DNA of 64,000 nt from Omphalotus guepiniiformis (Eukaryota > Basidiomycota > Agaricomycetes > Agaricales > Omphalotaceae), in contig JAQOOI010000069.1 in NCBI GenBank assembly GCA_028554645.1, positions 434,001-498,000 of the forward strand. Direction: 5' to 3'. Each line of letters begins with the position of its first letter. Within the stretch, counting starts at the first letter, position 1. Shown here piece by piece: positions 57,687-64,000 of the stretch. The translations under genes were made by a program, and so were the position numbers. The notes below the pieces were generated by a model, which was not told where the DNA came from, searched no databases, and saw only the letters and a program-made list of their open reading frames with translations.

Positions 57687-60446
57687 CTAGCGGCGCGCTA
57701 CGAATCGTGTGTGAAGAAACTCCCCTGCAAAATTGTCGGTCTTCTTTGCCAGTCTGAATGCATCCTTCGTGAACTTGATTGCTTGTCTCCACTCTCTATT
57801 GCTCAGGACCTTTGCAGACCCACTGCTAATGCTCTCCAGACGGTGCTGAAACCAGGCTTCTGCATCTCTAGTCCAGTACCCACAACTGAGCCCGCTCACT
57901 TTCCATGCTGTTGGTCTAGGCCACCAGGACTTCTGAGCCACTTGCATATATCCTCGATAATCCCGTTCCCCAGTACTCACGTCATACACTCCACAGATCA
58001 AGTCAATCTCCTCTTCAGTGAGCAAATCGTCCCAATATCCTGCACTGTCTGGACGCCCATCCCAAATGCACCTTCCCAATGACCAGACCTTCTTAGTTGG
58101 ACCCTTCAACACAGCTTCTTCGTTGACTATGTGCAGCGCAAGACGCGCCACAATGCCTCCTGCCAAGATAGCCGCTCGACCTCTTTCCGTTTGCAAGAAC
58201 CGATCTCGTTGGTACACATATGCCCGATACTCCTCCAGCACCTGCTCATGCACCACATCCTCAGATCCTTGTCGCAAGAACTCCTGATCTCTGTACCCCA
58301 GCAACGTTCGAGGTCGAGAAATGTCTGGTGCCACGTAAACGTTAGGTGTATCACGAATGAATGTATTGAACGCAATGCCATGCCACATCAGATTCGGTAT
58401 AATTTTCGCTGGATCGGGGCCCCATCCACGACGCACAATTTCAAGAATAGCACCGGCACTCTTGAACGCAAGCTGAAACCGTACATGATTCACTGAATCA
58501 GGCGAGATCAAGTAAAAGCCATCCGAAATATCCTTGTGAATCACAGAGAAACCCCAATTACCATGTATTTCAGCGCCTTCATAAACTAAATCGAGATTCT
58601 TCGGTGCATCGGCAAGCCTGTTCGCGTTGAGGAGGGCAGTAATGAAATGACGCAGGTTGTCACAGGTGGATCTTTTGAGCTGTGGCGCCTGCTCAGACCG
58701 TGCATTTCCTAAAAGATTGCGCACTTTGTCCCAATGAATGTCCTTTTCAGGATTAGCGATAACAGAAATATGGTCCAGCCATCCCAGGCGATGGTAAGCG
58801 ATATCCTCAAACGGATCTAAGAATTCTAGTGGAGGATGGGTGGTGGTGGGTTCAGCTTTACCATGTAGATGTCGGAGGTACTCAGCCGATGTGCCTCCTC
58901 CTTCAAGGTCAAGGGTATCTTGTTCGTCCGGCAGCACTTCAGAAGCAGGTTCTTCCATCTGTTCATCGTCAGACCAGTATGGAGGCGAGTCGTCTAGATC
59001 AAACTCGGTGCACACATCCCACTCGTTACGCACTGAATTATACCTTCTCTGGTGCAGACCGTACTCCTCCCAGTAAGACTCGTAGTGATTGCGTCCCGCT
59101 GGCATTCGCCTCCGAACCCCATCCACCAGCTCCCAATAGAACACAGTTGCACCTTTTCTACCCGGGGAAAGATCTTTTGCTGCAACACTCTCTCTTTGAA
59201 GTCGGCGTTGACGATCCACCGCTGACTCACGAGTAATTCGTGAGGCCTTCTCCTGTTCCCGTCTTTCAAAGAATGAATTCATATCCTCATCCGGCCACTG
59301 ACCAGAATTCGGGAGAACAGGAATTTTGCGAGATGGCGGCGGATGTAAAGCGGAACCTCGATCTACCCACTGCGTACTCTGCTCACGTTCCAGAGCTTGT
59401 ATCAAGATCTCGTAAAGCCGACCTTCAATGACAGTGACCCCGTGTTGGCCAGACTGTGCTCTTTGCACCTCCTTTTCCAACATACCTATCTCGGCATCCG
59501 GGGCGAACAGCCTGGCACTCCCATACCGAATCAGAACAAGTCTATTCAACACCGCAACGCTTGGTGCCCAAGTAGCCAGAGAGGGTGCATGGTACCAATT
59601 CTCCCGAGCATCGCCCCAATACAATGCTAACGGTAGCTTTGCCTTGATGAGAACAGGTACCAGATGTTTGAGCTTCTGTGTATCAACAAAGGCACCCACA
59701 TGAGTGGTCTCCAGCAACGATTTTCTCCAGTAAGATAACCAAATGCTCGACAGACCGGTGTCTTTTTGCAGAAGGTCCAAAACCTGCCTCCAATGCTGCT
59801 CTTCCGATCTGTTATCACTGAGACCTCGGGGAAGGTCTCTTCGTAATTGAGCGTCGCGAACCTCTTCCTGCATTTTCATGCAATGGACAAAGTACGAGAT
59901 CGCTCCAGCCAATGGAAGGAACGCGTTGCGAGAAGCTATTGCATGACGGCGCGCTGTGAGCTCTGAATAATGCGGACGAGTGTAGCCGTATTGGGTTGGA
60001 TACAACCAGAATCGGAAGTCACTGGGAATGCCAACGTTCGCTAGCTTCATCGAAGCCCGTAACAACCTTCTGAGCACTCACTCAAGGTCTTCCCAAAGCT
60101 GTATGACTTCACTGTCCAGAACGAACATGCCACCTGCACCGGGTGTAATGCCCGCAATCACAGGCATAGTCTCTTTGGTATAGTCCAGGGGCTCGAGCCA
60201 CTCTGTTTGGAAAGGGTTTTGTGTGGGCACAAAAGCGAGATACGGCATTGAATCAGTCAGCCAGCGAGGATGCGTTATTCGAGAGAGAGACTCGCTCCTA
60301 GGGGTGGGGTCATGTTGGGATCGGGGCGATATTTTGGGAAATCCAGAGAGTTCTTGATTGACGATAGTAAAAAGATCGTTGTCGACCAGAGTATGTTGGA
60401 GATTCGATGTCAACGCCAGAGCCACGCACTTTGGTCGTTGAGACAT
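57687..60446 (-). CDS. Large agaricomycete hypothetical protein, one in-frame TGA
   Basis: A single continuous frame from the ATG at 60446 (MSQRPKCVALAL) to 57687, about 919 codons, broken once by a TGA at 60080-60078 after VIQLWEDLE. The fragment copy at 41.45 kb has GGA at that codon, so the stop is a point change. The rest reads cleanly. Features include a hydrophobic stretch near the TGA-proximal N-terminus (AFLPLAGAISYFVH), a Tyr/Trp-rich middle (FDLDDSPPYWSDDEQ), and a C-terminal part with ERGRAAILAGGIVARLALH and LTEEEIDLICGVYDV. Proteins of this kind are frequent in agaric genomes and have no known role. A GTG or internal start after the TGA could still give most of the protein. I give no function. 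Confidence 0.65.
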
Positions 60447-60957
60447 TTTGCCAGTGTAGAGAACGAGCTAAGAGGTATATATAAGTGACCCCAGTGCGCT
60501 GTCAATGAGCCTCTAGTATCGCAATTGCGCTGCAGTGACGGAGTGATTTCGACCGCAAAGAACGAACTCTGAGGTATAAACTCTGAGACGTTCAATGGGC
60601 GCACTTCAATGAGCCTCTAGTATCGCAATTGCGCTGCAGTGACGGAGTGATTTCAACCGCAAAGAACGAACTCTGAGGTATAAACTCTGAGACGTTCAAT
60701 GGGCGCACTCTGATTCTCCGGTATTGGAAGCTGCACAACTAGATGCACATTAGAAAGGTTATACGACATCAAGCTAGTCGCTTACCTGCGATTCGAAAGT
60801 GGTTGAGGGCGGTACAGAACACTGAGAATCTAAAATTGTTGACTTGTGGATTTGTGGACGCATATATAGGAAACTCGTTCCCACGTATGGCCACAGACCA
60901 TTATCTTATCTTCAATTTTTGCGTTGGGCGCCACATAATTACATGATAATTTGAACC
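60447..60957. promoter_or_regulatory. Divergent promoter region, copy 2
   Basis: The same sequence as 41710-42150, enlarged by a 104-bp tandem duplication (60502-60605 and 60606-60709). It lies between the start of the large minus-strand gene and the remains of the bZIP gene. Confidence 0.6.
60502..60709 (+). repeat. 104-bp tandem duplication in promoter copy 2
   Basis: The two copies start TCAATGAGCCTCTAGTATCG at 60502 and 60606. The homologous promoter at 41.7 kb has only one copy, so the duplication occurred after the block was copied. Confidence 0.9.
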
Positions 60958-61260
60958 TTGATTGTGCTGCTTCTGTTAGCTGCAACGACCTCCTCCTCAA
61001 AGCACAATTGCAACCTGTTCTCGCTGGCTGCCCTGCTAGCTGCTGCTGGCAGCTACCCCTGTGTTACTCCTCTTAGCCATATTCTCTTCTCGTTCAGAAC
61101 CCTGTTTAATGTCCTTGCTCCCGCAAAATCAGCCTCATTTTCATTATACTGAGAGGGTAGATCGGGAAGCCGGCTTTGACAGATAATGTTGAGAAGCTTC
61201 ACATTATTCTGGACAGTCTTAGCTTTGGACTTGCGGGCGACACAGGCTAGCCCGCGGTGG
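60958..61260 (+). pseudogene. 3' remnant of the bZIP gene, copy 2
   Basis: After the promoter, about 800 bases of the bZIP coding region are missing. The sequence resumes at the part encoding CSLAALLAAA, the intron and the last exon (GKPAF-like DNA, GATCGGGAAGCCGGCTTTGA), with several substitutions. The basic region and zipper are gone. Confidence 0.75.
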
Positions 61261-61420
61261 GTTGCTGGGGGGTCGACAAGCTCATGACGAGCACACGAGG
61301 CCGGGAACTTGCCAATACTTATCACGAAGGACCACCAGACAGGTAAGAGGTTCTCTCATGCGAAGCTTGGTCCTTTCTAATCAAGCCTTCATACTTTCAG
61401 CTAGCACGCGCCCGCACCTC

Positions 61421-62780
61421 ATAAGTCCAAAACAATCGTGTCAGATATCACGGGCCAGCAAAAATGCGTATTCCCAGAGATAGAACCTGTTTATGACTCT
61501 GATTCGTCTACTGAAGATGTAAGGAGCATTTAATTCATCCATACGCACCTCTAACTCTATGTACAGACACCTAATCGAGAATCGAGTGTGCGATATCCCG
61601 ATGCACTTAGGCTGGTATGACGATTTGCCTCATGTATGACATGGATGAAAAACGGTTATTGAAATCCGCTAGTGGCAATGAATTAGACCGATTTTTGGAG
61701 ACAGTGGAAGACCCGTCGGCTTGGTACGTTCACCCCATATTTTATTTACCTGCCCCAAGCCACCCCTTCCAACCAACTCCGAATCTTACAATTCTCCGGA
61801 AGAATATCTACTTACGGACGAAGAACGAAAACAGTGGAAGGAAATCGATCCAGAAGACCGCGATCGGAATTCCCTTCACAAAAATATTCCTCTCTTCGAC
61901 TTGTGCCGGGTTACGATCGTTTCATTAAAGAAAGGTTCCACCGTCAGCTGAATTTATACATAGCCCCTCGAATACAACGAGTGAAGTTGAATATAGATCC
62001 AAATTCCTTGATACCCAAGCTCCCAAGCCCCCCAACAGTCTGAAGCCGTCCCCAACGTACAAATCACTTACGGTAGCGCACTTAAACTTTGCGCGTTGCC
62101 TCAGCATCAGTCCCGATGGTTCTTGGGCTGTTAGCGGGAACGAGAACGGCGTTGTCAGTTTGTGGGAATTGAATGTCGGGAAAGATATCAAGAAGTGGAA
62201 GTTCAGCGGAAAAATAGGGTCTGTAGGTGTCCCAGGACAGACGTCAACTACTTCATTGTTGGAATGTGAGGCTTTCATGAGTCCTCTGGGGTGTTACTGA
62301 TTTTTGTCTGTAGAGAAGAAACATTGCATTTCCTTGTCCCACCCCATCTGCCACCTCCAACTTCTACACGATCAGACGAAGTCCCGGTATTATCCAGTAA
62401 TCTACCTCCGTCATCCGGTTTACCTGTTCAAATTGCCTAGCATCGCCGGGGTGATTACGTGGCTACGCGGTTCGCGAGTTTGCCTTACCTCTTCAGTTCT
62501 TTCAAAGACGTACTCACCGGCGTCTCGGTTTTGTAGCCAATGGTGGCAAACAGGGTGGTATCTGGATCCATCAAGTCCTTTTGGGCCATTCTCTCGACAT
62601 CTACCACGACCGGATCGAGGCTGGAGGGTTTATACCCCACCATCATCTCTCTCTTGCTCAATCGTCGTGTGCTACTAAGAGACTGAAGGATTATCTACCA
62701 ATGTTTCATCTCCATATTGAGGCAAATCTTGCGCAGTACTCGCGAGAAATCCTTGAGACTGGGTATGGTTAGGCTGCGTC
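61421..62780 (+). pseudogene. Degenerate ERB1/BOP1-like ribosome-biogenesis gene
   Basis: Pieces of ERB1 (BOP1), a nucleolar WD40 protein of the PeBoW complex needed for 60S subunit maturation, occur in the right order. First SDITGQQKCVFPEIEP and YDSDSSTED, then an intron with GT-AG ends (about 61520-61565), then MHLGWYDDLPH and [17 protein letters not shown]. Next comes [15 protein letters not shown], then [20 protein letters not shown] and [17 protein letters not shown], the heart of the BOP1NT domain. The first WD blade follows (CLSISPDGSWAVSGNENGV, then SLWELNVGKDIKKW), and near 62440 HRRGDYVATR. Several frame changes and missing segments separate these pieces, so this is a relic. The cell must have an intact ERB1 elsewhere because the gene is essential in fungi that have been tested. 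Confidence 0.75.
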
Positions 62781-62930
62781 ACCTGCGCGGCTCCTCAACG
62801 CGAATGCAATAGACAAAGTCCCTGGGCTCCATTGACTACGTGAGCAGCTGAAGCTTATCGGCCACTGAAATGACCGTACGATCCACCGGAAGCGTTCTTC
62901 GTCAACAACATTCCCACTCGGATCTCATAC

Positions 62931-64000
62931 AGGCACTGCAGGTGGCGGAAAGGACCGCAGACAACGGTGTGTAATTTCTCTACGCTCGTCGATACGCGAT
63001 ACTCATAATTAGCGCACAGATCCGAGAGAGCACTGTATTTCTACCAAAGCATTTAGCAGATCACGCTTGGACTATGTTTTATTCAGATGAATTGACAGTT
63101 TTTCAATCTCATAAGATTGTCTATAATGTGAGCTCAAGAGTAGCCATTGACTTGAACTTTTGATCATTGACTTGAACTTTTGATGCGTGTCCTTTTTTGG
63201 AGGGAGGGGGGAGCACCTCAGTGCTTCGAAATGAGTCTAGCAATATTCTGTTTTCTTCCCCTTTATTTAGAATATTTTTGCAAGCTTCAACAAGCATCCA
63301 ACGTCAAGCGCGGGAGTCCAGCCGCCCAACCTCCAGCGCGCGACACGACTGCTAATAACATATCACAGTGTTCACGCTCACTACACGTACTGGTCTCTAA
63401 TTGCGGAATCCAGCCAGCCAGACAGTCCCGGAAGATTTTCTTTCTCTGCCCATTGCGGACTACATCGTTTGTGTCTGCCACATCTTTCGCGTCTCACCAT
63501 TCGTTATCCAACATCGAGCGAGCGCGGGATACTTTATCTCTCATCGCACAACCAACTTCATGCATGCCCTCCGCAGCCGCCTTAAAAGTGCCCTGCACCA
63601 ACCAATCTCGAGGTTCGATCGGACAGGTTTTATCTACGTCTTTCACATCGCCGGAACACAAGGTTTTAAAGTGGGTAGGAGTACGAATTGGAGGCGTCAA
63701 AAGCAGCAGTGGGCGCGTCAGTGTAGGGGACAAAAGCACATTTGGTGCTGTGCAATACGAACGCGCCATTGTATTCGAGCCGGTGCGTCCCCACTCTTCG
63801 ATTTTCCGCGCAACTGATCTCCTGGCAGAGCGTTTGGCTCATATACTTCTGGATCATTTATGTCTGCGTCGCCCTCGCCTTGTTTGCAAAGAATGTAAGT
63901 AACTACCCTACGTACGGTATCGTTCTGACGGCCTTTCAGGTCATCGGCGGCATAGAGAAATTTTCGAGTTCAAGGGCGCACCAAAGGCAGTATTCAAGAA
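62931..64000 (+). repeat. Right arm of the long inverted repeat (cut by window edge)
   Basis: Reverse complement of 6976-8058. It begins abruptly at AGGCACTGCAGGTGGC. A 20-base stretch, CATTGACTTGAACTTTTGAT, is repeated in tandem at 63147-63186, whereas the left arm has a different short insertion there. Confidence 0.9.
63401..64000 (+). CDS. GIY-YIG-like (T5orf172/MUG113) protein, right copy, partial
   Basis: Same gene as at 6.9 kb, here on the plus strand and running off the window. Exon 1 ends at 63782, exon 2 is 63829-63894, exon 3 starts at 63940. Motifs are kept: GFIYVFHIAG, FKVGRSTNWRR, RPRLVCKEC. Substitutions relative to the left copy are few (for example Q for R in the basic stretch after NWRR) and do not break the frame, so both copies could be active. 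The last codons lie beyond 64000. As on the left, the start codon is uncertain: the first in-frame ATG corresponds to MHALRSRLKS. Confidence 0.75.

Noticed and set aside
35970..60080. In-frame TGAs as selenocysteine codons
   Set aside because: Mushroom-forming fungi are not known to make selenoproteins, none of these families is a selenoprotein, and no SECIS-like element was noticed.

Overview
The window looks like accessory, repeat-rich DNA of a basidiomycete fungus, most likely an agaricomycete. Genes are split by many short introns of about 45-60 bases. The gene families (agaric Ty3 retrotransposon, Tnp2 transposase, WD40 with a membrane tail, fungal GIY-YIG MUG113, Sfp1-type zinc finger) are those of mushroom-forming fungi. 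No rRNA, tRNA or CRISPR was seen. All family calls come from reading motifs; no search was run.

Layout. 2.1-4.1 kb: an intact Sfp1-like C2H2 regulator (minus), the only gene that looks like ordinary core genome. 6.9-8.06 kb: a GIY-YIG gene inside a repeat of about 1.08 kb that returns inverted at 62.93-64.0 kb, bracketing about 55 kb. 8-13 kb: mostly unassigned sequence with an SDR/reductase remnant. 12.9-29.9 kb: an atypical kinase gene split by a 14.7-kb Ty3-type LTR retrotransposon with 1,377-bp LTRs and a 4-bp target duplication. Its gag, protease and pol lie on the minus strand. Between pol and the 3' LTR it carries two multi-exon genes on the opposite strand.

30.4-39.6 kb: a coiled-coil/WW-rich agaric protein, a Tnp2-type transposase and a WD40 membrane protein (all minus). 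40-41.3 kb: a repeat-containing acidic protein (plus). 41.4-43.4 and 60.0-62.8 kb: two direct copies of one block (large agaric gene, divergent promoter, bZIP gene, ERB1-like sequence) that have lost complementary parts. 43.5-45.6 and 54.9-57.2 kb: two head-to-head RING-gene pairs arranged as an inverted duplication. Between them, at 47.1-54.4 kb, sit two tail-to-tail genes sharing a GMSDEE domain; one has a long coiled coil built from tandemly copied exons.

How the parts relate. This is a nest of mobile elements and duplicated regulator-like genes (RING, bZIP, WD40, GIY-YIG) rather than a metabolic cluster. A short promoter-like sequence occurs as a doublet upstream of unrelated genes (the 40-kb gene and the type-A RING genes). 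Four otherwise readable genes carry one in-frame TGA, which suggests decay. The most unusual object is the retrotransposon whose antisense cargo genes have kept their introns.
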